A stretch of 13,885 bases of DNA, taken from the NCBI GenBank assembly GCA_038246345.1, contig JBBRWA010000156.1:1-13885 (forward strand), read 5' to 3'. This document shows positions 6,738 through 13,332 of this stretch, piece by piece; the stretch's first letter is position 1, and every line of letters begins with the position of its first letter. The notes under the pieces were generated by a model, which saw only the letters and a program-made list of their open reading frames with translations, had not been told where the DNA came from and did not search any database. Origin of the DNA: M3007 sp038246345. Lineage in GTDB: Bacteria; Bacteroidota; Bacteroidia; Chitinophagales; Saprospiraceae. The position numbers and the translations under genes were made by a program.

Positions 6738-8912
6738 TCAATTCTGATTATCCAATATCTCCTGCCGCCTATCCGTACCCCAACTCATAAACGCCCCCAC
6801 AAAGAAAAACTGCTTGGCAGCCGGGGTGATGGCAGTGCGCATGGTACCATCGGGAGAATATCGGTAATTGAACACCTGTTCCTGGTTCAATACGTTGGTA
6901 ACGCCTAGTACGATGACGGTAAAGGCTTTGCGGATCATGGTCAGGTAACTTAAATTGATGCTGAGGTTTTGATAGGCAGGGGTGCGGTCAGCCAAAAATG
7001 CTGCAGCCGGGCGGTTGGGATTGAAATAAGGCCTGCCTGTAGAATAGCTGTAGGTAAGTCCCGCGCTGGTGCGGATTTTCGGGAAAAACTTCTTCGCCAC
7101 CAAAGTAGCAATGTGGTTGGCAGCATAAGTAGGCTGTACCTCCAGCGGATACCATTGGAATTTCCGTTTGGTATCGAGCCAGGAATAGGAAACCCAATAA
7201 TCGAAACCGGGGAAGGTTTTTTTATCGCGGTAAAACAACTCCAGACCCTTGGCATAGCCCTTCCCGTCGTTGCCAACATCGCCGAGGGTCGTGATGAGGT
7301 CGGTATATTTCTTGTAAAACCCTTCTATGCGCAGGGTGCGATCGCTTTTTATGAACTGGTAATTGAGGATATAGTGCTCCGCGCGTTGAAAGCCGGGCAC
7401 TTCACCGTTGTTCTGGCCACGCCAGCGCAAAAGGCTGTCGCCTTTCTGGTAAAAATGCCCCCAGGCGAAGGAAACCTGGTCGTTCGCGCCAAATTTGTAG
7501 GCCAATGATACCCGTGGTGCCAGATTGGGTTTATCCAGTAAGGCAGAATATTCGCCGCGAAGCCCCAAGCGCGCCACCAATCGGGTCGTTATATAGAGGT
7601 CGGATTCCACGAAAGCAGCCAAATAGTTGTCCTCAATTGAGGTCGTTCCTACATAGCTATTCCTGAAATCGTCGGTGCCATACTGGTGTTCCGCGCCCAT
7701 GCGCAGGGTCGTCAATCGGCCAAAATAGCGCGTCGCCACCGCCCGCACTTGCAGCAGTTCATTGCGGATTTTAAAAGTATCCGGGCTCAAAAAACCGACG
7801 TTGTAGGAGGTTGAAATGTTGTTCCAATCGCGGGAAAAGGAGCTGCCGATGTTCAGTTTCCAGTTATCGTTGAGGATGCCCGTCCAATTGAGGTTGGTGT
7901 ACACGTTGTGGTTGGTCACCTTAAACCCAAAGATATTGCCGTCGGCGGCTTTTGTATCGAAGCCAACGCCACCTGTGTTGTAGTAGCCATAAAATTTCAA
8001 CATACTGGTTTTGCCTGTTTTTTGGCGAAAAAAGGTGTCGAAGCCGAGGTAGCGCGGTTTTTTAGTGAAATCAGGGGTTTGTTTTACCAATAAGAAATAA
8101 GGCCCCAGATCGGTATAGTTGACGCTGACACCTGCTGCCCTGCCTTGCTCTTTCCACAGTTTTTGCTGTCCAAAACTCAAGCCAACACTTGAAATGCCCA
8201 GCGTGCCTGCCGAGCGGTCGGGCAAATCCTGGGTTTCCAGTACCAGCGCCGAAGACATGCCTTGGCCGTACTGCGCCGAGTAACCGCCCGTGCTGAACAC
8301 CGTACCTTTAAACAGAAAAGGGTTGAAACGGCCCCTTGCTGCAAAATCGGGCGTGCTGGCAGAAAACGGGGTGCGCACCAACATGCCGTCGATAAACGTC
8401 GGCGCCTCAGATCCGGTGCCGCCGCGCACAAACAAGCCCTCTTGGTCGCCTGTTGCCACTTGTGCTCCAGGGAGGGTTTTTAAGGCGCCATAAGTATCGC
8501 CACCAGCAGAAGCCGTTGTCACAATATCCAATGGTTTCAGTACGGTGACTTTGCGCTCATCGCTCGCTTCAAAAGCGCCGGCAGATATCACCACGACTTT
8601 AAGCTCGTTGAAACTTTCCCGCAATACGAGATTGTATTCAACTGTGCCGCCTTTCAGTGTAACTTTCTTAATCAGAGAATCGTAGCCTAAATAGATTACT
8701 TGTAAAACCTGGTCGCCGGTTTCTTCCGTTTCAAATTGGAAGTTGCCCTCGGCATCTGTAGTAGCACCATCGTAGGTATCGCGCAAAAATACATTGGCGC
8801 CAACCAGTGCCTCCTTCGATTTGTCGGTAACCCGCCCCTGAATGGTGGTTTTTTGCGCGAATAGCTGGGTTGAGCAGCAAAGCAGACAAAGGGAAAGCAG
8901 CTGTTTTTTCAT
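6738..8912 (-). CDS. TonB-dependent outer-membrane receptor with carboxypeptidase-regulatory-like N-terminal domain
   Basis: This encodes 724 aa from the ATG at 8912. An ATG five codons upstream (8927) would place MYFCC before the basic MKKQ, so I prefer 8912. Residues 1-20 are a signal peptide ending FAQ. Residues about 23-105 are a carboxypeptidase-D-regulatory-like beta-sandwich (IQGRVTDKSKEALVGANVFL, ATTDAEGNFQFE, YLGYDSLIKKV). Residues about 118-225 are the plug (DTYGALKTLPGAQ, EGLFVRGGTGSEAPTFIDGM, GGYSAQYGQGMSSALVLET). The rest is the beta-barrel, with aromatic strands and the LGLRGEYSAL and NVLNQEQVFNYRY segments, ending in the strand QFFFVGAFMSWG followed by a 12-residue tail. Receptors of this class import ligands across the outer membrane using the TonB-ExbBD proton-motive system. 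It is shorter than typical SusC proteins and has no SusD neighbour, so a polysaccharide-utilisation role is not supported. The ligand is unknown. Confidence 0.93.
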   Translation of the reverse strand: MKKQLLSLCLLCCSTQLFAQKTTIQGRVTDKSKEALVGANVFLRDTYDGATTDAEGNFQFETEETGDQVLQVIYLGYDSLIKKVTLKGGTVEYNLVLRESFNELKVVVISAGAFEASDERKVTVLKPLDIVTTASAGGDTYGALKTLPGAQVATGDQEGLFVRGGTGSEAPTFIDGMLVRTPFSASTPDFAARGRFNPFLFKGTVFSTGGYSAQYGQGMSSALVLETQDLPDRSAGTLGISSVGLSFGQQKLWKEQGRAAGVSVNYTDLGPYFLLVKQTPDFTKKPRYLGFDTFFRQKTGKTSMLKFYGYYNTGGVGFDTKAADGNIFGFKVTNHNVYTNLNWTGILNDNWKLNIGSSFSRDWNNISTSYNVGFLSPDTFKIRNELLQVRAVATRYFGRLTTLRMGAEHQYGTDDFRNSYVGTTSIEDNYLAAFVESDLYITTRLVARLGLRGEYSALLDKPNLAPRVSLAYKFGANDQVSFAWGHFYQKGDSLLRWRGQNNGEVPGFQRAEHYILNYQFIKSDRTLRIEGFYKKYTDLITTLGDVGNDGKGYAKGLELFYRDKKTFPGFDYWVSYSWLDTKRKFQWYPLEVQPTYAANHIATLVAKKFFPKIRTSAGLTYSYSTGRPYFNPNRPAAAFLADRTPAYQNLSINLSYLTMIRKAFTVIVLGVTNVLNQEQVFNYRYSPDGTMRTAITPAAKQFFFVGAFMSWGTDRRQEILDNQN

Positions 8913-8916
8913 GCAG

Positions 8917-8944
8917 CAAAAGTACACTTGGTTTATAATGCAAA
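8917..8944 (-). promoter_or_regulatory. Candidate promoter TTTG-N16-TACTTTTG for the TonB-dependent receptor
   Basis: On the minus strand TTTG (8941-8944) is followed after 16 nt by TACTTTTG (8917-8924), close to the Bacteroidota -33/-7 pattern though the spacing is slightly short. The -7 element lies only 4 nt before the ATG at 8912, which would give a nearly leaderless transcript. Confidence 0.4.
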
Positions 8945-8975
8945 CTAGATTATTCGATAAACTGTTGCTTATTTT

Positions 8976-9006
8976 CGGTGGACGGTGGACGGTGGACGGT
9001 AGACGG
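8976..9006 (+). repeat. Heptamer tandem repeat (CGGTGGA)n, left arm of an inverted pair
   Basis: Three perfect CGGTGGA heptamers and a fourth variant (CGGTAGA) precede CGGG. The first 24 bp are the exact reverse complement of the array at 9128-9152. It lies between serS and the receptor gene, 64 bp from the receptor start. Confidence 0.85.
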
Positions 9007-9127
9007 GCACAACATCTGTCTTTGCTTTTGAGAATAGTATTTCAGCATCCATTGAACACAAAGGAAATAATTCCTAACTTCGGTGCTGAAACACAAATGC
9101 CAAAAGAATGCACAAAGGCTGTGCAAC

Positions 9128-9152
9128 CCGTCCACCGTCCACCGTCCACCGT
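9128..9152 (-). repeat. Heptamer tandem repeat (CCGTCCA)n, right arm of an inverted pair
   Basis: Three perfect CCGTCCA heptamers plus CCGT begin 5 bp after the serS stop on the serS transcript side. The array is inverted relative to 8976-9006 with about 120 bp between them, so a readthrough serS transcript could fold these arms into a long GC-rich stem. This might act as a terminator-like or protective structure. No U-tract follows. Confidence 0.85.
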
Positions 9153-9157
9153 AACCC

Positions 9158-10435
9158 TCAAATCATCTTAAACCCAGTATACTTCCACAACGCCTTTGGA
9201 ATAGCAATGCCCTCCGCTGTTTGGTTGTTTTCCAACAAGGCCGCGACGATGCGCGCCAAAGCCAACGCAGAGCCATTCAGCGAATGTGCCAATTGGATTT
9301 GCCCATTGGCATCGCGGTAACGCGCTTTGAGGCGGTTGGTTTGGAATGTCTCGAAATTGGAAACAGAGCTTACTTCCAGCCAGCGTTTTTGCGCTGCCGA
9401 CCACACCTCAAAATCGTAGGTCTTAGCAGATGCAAAGCCCATGTCGCCACCGCATAGCAGGAGGATGCGGTAGGGCAGTTCCAGTTTTTTCAGCAGTTTT
9501 TCCACGTGGCGCAACATGCCCTGGTGGGTTTTGTAGGAATTTTCCGGGTGATCGATTACCACGATTTCAACCTTGTCGAATTGGTGCACGCGGTTGAGCC
9601 CGCGCACGTGCGCGCCCCAGGCGCCAGCTTCCCGGCGGAAACAGGGCGTGTAAGCGGTCATTTTTATGGGCAGATCTTTTTCAGGGATAATTTCATCGCG
9701 CACGATGTTGGTTACCGGCACCTCCGCCGTTGGGATGAGGTACAGGTTATCGGCGGTGCAATGGTACATTTGGCTTTCTTTATCGGGTAGTTGGCCAGTG
9801 CCTCTTGCCGAATCTTCATTCACCAGGAGCGGTGGCATAATTTCCTCGTAGCCAGCTTTAACCGCCTCATCGAGAAAGAATTGTATCAATGCGCGTTGAA
9901 GCCTGGCGCCTTTTCCCCGGTACACGGGGAAGCCAGCACCGCTGAGTTTTACGCCCAGTTCGAGGTCGAAAAGGTTGTACTTTTTGGCCAAATCCCAATG
10001 TGCCAAGGCATCGTCGGCCAGTTGCGGGAATGGCTGGGTCCAGTCTTTGGCCACCTTGTTTTCTTCCGGCGTCTTGCCTTTCGGAACGGTTTTGTGTGGG
10101 CAATTTGGCACGGCGTACAGCAATTCGTCCAGCGCGCTTTCAATACCGCGTTGTTGTTCTGCTGCCGCGTTAGACTGCTCTTTCAATAGGCCCACCTGGG
10201 CTTTCAGTGCTTCGGCTTCTGCCTTTTTTCCCTGGCCCATGAGCGCACCGATTTGCTTCGAGAGGCGATTTTGTTCTGCCAATAAATCGTCGACAGATTT
10301 TTGCCCACTGCGTCGCGCTTCGTCCAGGCTCAGAATATTGTCGATGATTTTTAGTTGTAGCCCAGCCCAGTTGCGTTTGCGGAGGCCAGTAAGGATGCGT
10401 TGTTTTTCTTCGCGGATAGTTTTGAGTTGCAGCAT
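9158..10435 (-). CDS. serS: Seryl-tRNA synthetase
   Basis: This encodes 425 aa, the usual length for bacterial SerRS. It charges tRNA-Ser (and tRNA-Sec where present) with serine in the cytoplasm. Residues about 1-110 form the N-terminal helical-hairpin arm that contacts the tRNA, with the coiled-coil stretch SLDEARRSGQ, LAEQNRLSKQIGAL and AEALKAQVGLLKEQ. The class II catalytic core follows: LSGAGFPVYRGKGARLQRAL (about 162-182) and EEIMPPLLV in the motif 1 region, TAEVPVTN (about 235-242) with the serine-binding TxE, motif 2 FRREAGAWGAHVRGLNRVHQ (about 264-283) and motif 3 NGSALALARIVAALLENNQ (about 387-405). All expected motifs are present, so it should be active. The ATG at 10435 matches the normal N-terminus (MLQLKTIREEK). 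Upstream is an unusual 44-bp tandem repeat beginning about 20 bp before the start. Confidence 0.97.
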   Translation of the reverse strand: MLQLKTIREEKQRILTGLRKRNWAGLQLKIIDNILSLDEARRSGQKSVDDLLAEQNRLSKQIGALMGQGKKAEAEALKAQVGLLKEQSNAAAEQQRGIESALDELLYAVPNCPHKTVPKGKTPEENKVAKDWTQPFPQLADDALAHWDLAKKYNLFDLELGVKLSGAGFPVYRGKGARLQRALIQFFLDEAVKAGYEEIMPPLLVNEDSARGTGQLPDKESQMYHCTADNLYLIPTAEVPVTNIVRDEIIPEKDLPIKMTAYTPCFRREAGAWGAHVRGLNRVHQFDKVEIVVIDHPENSYKTHQGMLRHVEKLLKKLELPYRILLLCGGDMGFASAKTYDFEVWSAAQKRWLEVSSVSNFETFQTNRLKARYRDANGQIQLAHSLNGSALALARIVAALLENNQTAEGIAIPKALWKYTGFKMI

Positions 10436-10454
10436 ATTATTAGGTGTATTGTTT

Positions 10455-10615
10455 ACCCGCCGTAGCCTTGGCGAAGGCGGGTTGTTGTATCGATTGTGGT
10501 TTGTAAAAGCCTTGGCGAAGGCGGGTTGTTGTATCGATTGTGGTTTGTAAAAGCCTTGGCGAAGGCGGGTTGTTGTATCGATTGTGGTTTGTAAAAGCCT
10601 TGGCGAAGGCGGGTT
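10455..10615. repeat. 44-bp tandem repeat (3 full + 1 partial copies) with hairpin cores, upstream of serS
   Basis: Full units begin at 10465, 10509 and 10553 and a partial unit covers 10597-10615. Each unit starts with the imperfect palindrome GCCTTGGCGAAGGC (arms GCCTT/AAGGC, loop GGCG) followed by GGG and an AT-rich spacer containing TTGTATCGATTGTGG. The full copies are identical, which implies recent expansion. The first copy is extended by ACCCGCC at 10455-10461, which can pair with GGCGGGT at 10476-10482. On the minus strand this lies in the probable 5' leader of serS, so each unit would add a hairpin to the serS mRNA. The repeat stays open when translated on the plus strand, but the reading is low-complexity and not credible as protein. 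Confidence 0.92.
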
Positions 10616-10670
10616 ATCGAAACCTTCGTTGGGTTTATTTAAGTCAAATTCAACAAGGCAGTCAATTAGC

Positions 10671-10684
10671 CAAAATTACTTTTG
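10671..10684. promoter_or_regulatory. Overlapping divergent -7 motifs
   Basis: CAAAATTACTTTTG contains TAATTTTG on the minus strand (towards serS) and TACTTTTG on the plus strand (towards rho). Both fit TAnnTTTG. Neither has a well-spaced -33 TTG. The minus-strand version would place the whole 44-bp repeat array in the serS leader. Confidence 0.3.
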
Positions 10685-10813
10685 CAACATTTTGCTCTGT
10701 TATTCGTTTAAATGACATCGCGTTTCCAATTGAAAGCACCTCAAAATGAAGCTGAGGCCAAATATTTTTAAAAAAATAATTTGCTTTTGGTGAAAAATAT
10801 GCCGCAAGATAGG

Positions 10814-10840
10814 TTGAATTTAAAAACCCGCTTATCTTTG
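10814..10840 (+). promoter_or_regulatory. Candidate promoter TTG-N16-TATCTTTG
   Basis: TATCTTTG at 10833-10840 is an exact match to the Bacteroidota -7 consensus and is preceded by TTG at 10814-10816 with a 16-nt spacer, slightly short of the usual 17-23. It points towards rho, whose start is 373 bp away, so it would make either a long rho leader or a separate small RNA. Confidence 0.4.
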
Positions 10841-10846
10841 CCTTGC

Positions 10847-10981
10847 TCAAATCGAGAATTCGGTGCCAGCCACCAACCTTAAAATCCACCACTCCCTTAC
10901 TGTTCCCTTTGCTGTTTCGTTTGTTTTTAGTGCTGCATTGAGGCTTTTTGGAGTTTGCTGGCCACCGAACATCATTTTTTC
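10847..10981 (+). ncRNA. Possible structured small RNA or rho leader element
   Basis: Downstream of the TATCTTTG motif, TTCGGTGCCAGC (10859-10870) can pair with GCTGGCCACCGAA (10957-10969), giving a 12-bp stem with one bulged C that encloses about 86 nt. The second arm is followed within 5 nt by a T-run (ACATCATTTTTTC). Promoter motif, terminal stem and U-run in that order suggest a small RNA of about 130 nt, but conservation is untested and I recognise no known RNA family. Confidence 0.3.
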
Positions 10982-11083
10982 TTTGCACTTTTTTTGATCA
11001 AACCCTCCCAGGCACTTAGCCACTTACAGGCCACTTTCTTGCGATCTTTTGTCCAAATATCAACACGAAGTAGTAACAATTGA

Positions 11084-11100
11084 CAAGGAATTATTCCTTG
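11084..11100. promoter_or_regulatory. Perfect 17-bp palindrome upstream of rho, possible operator
   Basis: CAAGGAAT-T-ATTCCTTG has 8-bp arms around one base, 113 bp before the rho ATG. It overlaps TTGACA at 11080-11085. It is too AT-rich and has too small a loop to make a good RNA hairpin, so a dimeric protein-binding site is more likely than a terminator. The binding protein is unknown. Confidence 0.4.
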
Positions 11101-11213
11101 TTTCACTCTTTTCAATTAAATCCACTCCTTCCGCGCATTCATTTTTGCATAACCTCTAATCAGATGGTTTTTAAATGCGCTTTATCTTCTATTAACTTTT
11201 TTCCAATCCCACC

Positions 11214-13271
11214 ATGTACGACATTTTACAGCTTAACGACAAGCTGGTCACCGAACTCAAAGAGATAGCACAACGCATCGGCGTTAAAGGCTACAACAAA
11301 TTGCTGAAGCAAGACCTCGTCTATAAGATTCTAGATGAACAAGCACTTGCTCAAAAAAATTCCGCTAACAAGGACGTTCCTGTCGTTGATGAACCCAACC
11401 CACAAACGGGTCGCCGCGCCAGAACGGCCGTGACGATGGGCGACGATAATGTGGAAAAGCCCCTCCAAACGCCGAAAGCAACTCCACAGAAAGCCGCTCC
11501 AGCGACCAGGAAGCCTGCGCCAACAAAAAGGCCAGAACCAGCAAAACCGGCACCTGCTAAACCAGCACCGCGGGCAGAAGCACCTAAACCAATGCGGCCA
11601 GATCCACAGGACCGACGAGACGACAATCCGCGGGAACAACAAAATCGCCTACGCGACGACCGGCCTAACCGCGATCAGCAACAAAACCGCGACCGCAACG
11701 CTCCCCCAGAACAACAACCGCAAAACCGCGACCGCAACGCTCCCCCAGAACAACAACCGCAAAACCGCGACCGCAACGCTCCCCCAGAACAAAACCAGGA
11801 AGGTGGTGGCCGCCGCAAAGAGTGGGAAGACCGTCGCAACCGCGACCGCAACCGCTGGGAAGACCGCCGCAACCGCGACCGTGATCGCAACCGCCCACAG
11901 CCGCAACGCCCCGGCGCGCCGGGCTTGTTCGACCCTGAGGCCGCCAAACTGAGCAACTTGGAAGAAGAAGAGTTTACACCAACAAGTGGCGGTGAAGACG
12001 ACGATGAAATAACCGTGACAAGGCCACAAAATACCGCTAAAACCAGCAACGATACCGACAACGATAACAACGCTGAAAAACAGGAGCAGGAGCAGGAGCA
12101 GGAGCAGGAAGTAATGCCTGTAATGGCCAAAGATAAGTTCGATGTAGAGCTCGACGGTATCATCGAAGGCCTCGGAACCTTGGAAATGATGCCTGATGGA
12201 TACGGTTTCCTGCGTTCCCCGGATTACAACTACCAAACCAGTCCCGACGACATTTACGTTTCTCCTTCACAAATTAAACTTTTTGGCCTCAAAACCGGCG
12301 ATACGGTGCGCGGTGCCATCCGTCCGCCAAAAGAAGGTGAAAAATATTTTGCCCTGCTCAAAGTTAGCAAGATTAATGGCTTAGACCCGAAAGACGTGCG
12401 CGACCGCGTACCCTTCGACTACCTCACGCCACTTTTCCCAACGTCCAAGTTCTCGTTGCTCAGCAGTGCCTCGGGCCGCGACTTCGGCACCCGCATCATC
12501 GACCTCTTTACCCCCATCGGTAAAGGTCAGCGTGGCCTGATCGTCGCACAGCCCAAAACGGGTAAAACCTTCCTGCTGAAAGACATTGCTAACGCCATCA
12601 CCAAAAACCACCCGGAGTGCTACGTAATCGTACTGTTGATCGATGAGCGCCCGGAGGAGGTAACGGACATGCGCCGGAACGTAAAAGCGGAAGTAGTCGC
12701 TTCTACTTTCGACGAATTGGCTGAAAATCACGTGCGCCTGGCCAATATCGTATTGGAAAAAGCCAAACGCATGGTCGAATGTGGCCACGACGTGGTGATC
12801 CTGCTCGACTCCATTACCCGCATGGCCCGCGCCTACAACACGGTGGCGCCAGCCTCTGGCAAAGTGCTCTCTGGTGGTGTGGAAGCAACCGCGCTACAAA
12901 AGCCCAAGAAGTTCTTCGGCGCAGCCCGTGCCATCGAACACGGCGGCTCCCTCACCATACTCGCTACCGCCCTCATCGATACCGGCTCCAAAATGGACCA
13001 GGTTATCTTCGAGGAGTTTAAAGGTACCGGTAACATGGAGCTACAACTCGACCGCAACCTCGCCAACCGCCGCCTCTACCCGTCCATCGACCTTACCAAG
13101 TCGAGCACCCGCCGGGAAGACCTGCTGTTGGACAAAGACACCCTGCAACGCATGTTTATCCTGCGCAACCACCTGGCCGATATGAAGCCGGAAGAAGCGA
13201 TGGAGTTCATGAAAAAGCAGATGATGCACAGCAGCAGCAACGAGGAGTTTTTGGAGTCGATGAACAGATAG
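11214..13271 (+). CDS. rho: Transcription termination factor Rho with large disordered N-terminal insertion
   Basis: This encodes 685 aa, against about 420 in Escherichia coli. Rho is a hexameric RNA-dependent ATPase helicase that ends transcription. Residues about 2-45 (YDILQLNDKLVTELKEIAQR) are the Rho_N helical domain. Residues about 48-300 are a low-complexity insertion: Pro/Ala/Lys-rich, then Arg/Asn/Gln/Asp-rich, then acidic. The RNA-binding cold-shock-like domain begins near 306, with GYGFLR at 329-334. The ATPase core has Walker A AQPKTGKT (445-452), the Walker B region VVILLDSI with D532, and the downstream GGSLTILATALIDTG, FKGTGNMELQLDR and RRLYPSIDLTKSSTRRED segments, all strongly conserved in Rho. 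All core elements are intact, so activity is expected. The ATG at 11214 gives the standard N-terminus for this phylum. The insertion contains exact coding repeats (11682-11792, 12081-12110). Confidence 0.97.
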   Translation: MYDILQLNDKLVTELKEIAQRIGVKGYNKLLKQDLVYKILDEQALAQKNSANKDVPVVDEPNPQTGRRARTAVTMGDDNVEKPLQTPKATPQKAAPATRKPAPTKRPEPAKPAPAKPAPRAEAPKPMRPDPQDRRDDNPREQQNRLRDDRPNRDQQQNRDRNAPPEQQPQNRDRNAPPEQQPQNRDRNAPPEQNQEGGGRRKEWEDRRNRDRNRWEDRRNRDRDRNRPQPQRPGAPGLFDPEAAKLSNLEEEEFTPTSGGEDDDEITVTRPQNTAKTSNDTDNDNNAEKQEQEQEQEQEVMPVMAKDKFDVELDGIIEGLGTLEMMPDGYGFLRSPDYNYQTSPDDIYVSPSQIKLFGLKTGDTVRGAIRPPKEGEKYFALLKVSKINGLDPKDVRDRVPFDYLTPLFPTSKFSLLSSASGRDFGTRIIDLFTPIGKGQRGLIVAQPKTGKTFLLKDIANAITKNHPECYVIVLLIDERPEEVTDMRRNVKAEVVASTFDELAENHVRLANIVLEKAKRMVECGHDVVILLDSITRMARAYNTVAPASGKVLSGGVEATALQKPKKFFGAARAIEHGGSLTILATALIDTGSKMDQVIFEEFKGTGNMELQLDRNLANRRLYPSIDLTKSSTRREDLLLDKDTLQRMFILRNHLADMKPEEAMEFMKKQMMHSSSNEEFLESMNR
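11682..11792 (+). repeat. 39-bp coding tandem repeat in rho (QNRDRNAPPEQQP)
   Basis: Copies start at 11682, 11721 and 11760. The first two are identical over 39 bp and the third matches for 33 bp before diverging. Each encodes QNRDRNAPPEQQP. DNA-level identity, not just protein similarity, points to recent duplication by slippage or unequal recombination. Confidence 0.95.
12081..12110 (+). repeat. Hexanucleotide coding repeat (CAGGAG) in rho
   Basis: Four CAGGAG units followed by CAGGAA encode alternating Gln-Glu (QEQEQEQEQE) just before the RNA-binding domain. Unit changes keep the reading frame, so copy number can vary without breaking rho. Confidence 0.95.
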
Positions 13272-13288
13272 TGATGAGTGATGAATAT

Positions 13289-13332
13289 GCCCCGTTTCGG
13301 AAGCTATGCTTTAGAAACGGGGCGTTTTTTTT
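13289..13332 (+). terminator. Intrinsic terminator of rho
   Basis: A perfect 10-bp stem GCCCCGTTTC / GAAACGGGGC, with a further short AAGC/GCTT pairing inside the loop, is followed by G and eight T residues. It lies 17 bp after the rho stop. Confidence 0.95.

Larger units (their letters stand above)
10616..11213. other. Intergenic region between divergent serS and rho
   Basis: This is about 600 bp without a convincing gene. It contains overlapping divergent TAnnTTTG matches at 10671-10684 (CAAAATTACTTTTG reads as a -7 motif on both strands), a TATCTTTG motif at 10833-10840 followed by a possible structured RNA, and a perfect palindrome at 11084-11100. A 108-codon minus-strand frame (10662-10988) exists, but its Lys/Asn-rich sequence shows no family features and it overlaps these elements. 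Confidence 0.6.

Noticed and set aside
10455..10615. Possible CRISPR array
   Set aside because: The 44-bp units are contiguous and identical with no variable spacers, and no cas genes are present.
10662..10988. 108-codon minus-strand frame between serS and rho
   Set aside because: Low-complexity Lys/Asn/Ser-rich N-terminus, no family features, and overlap with promoter motifs and the candidate RNA; likely chance in AT-rich DNA.
11649..12236. Long minus-strand frame (about 195 codons) opposite the rho insertion
   Set aside because: It arises from the repetitive antisense of the rho low-complexity segment, giving Val/Ala/Leu runs; rho is unambiguous on the plus strand.
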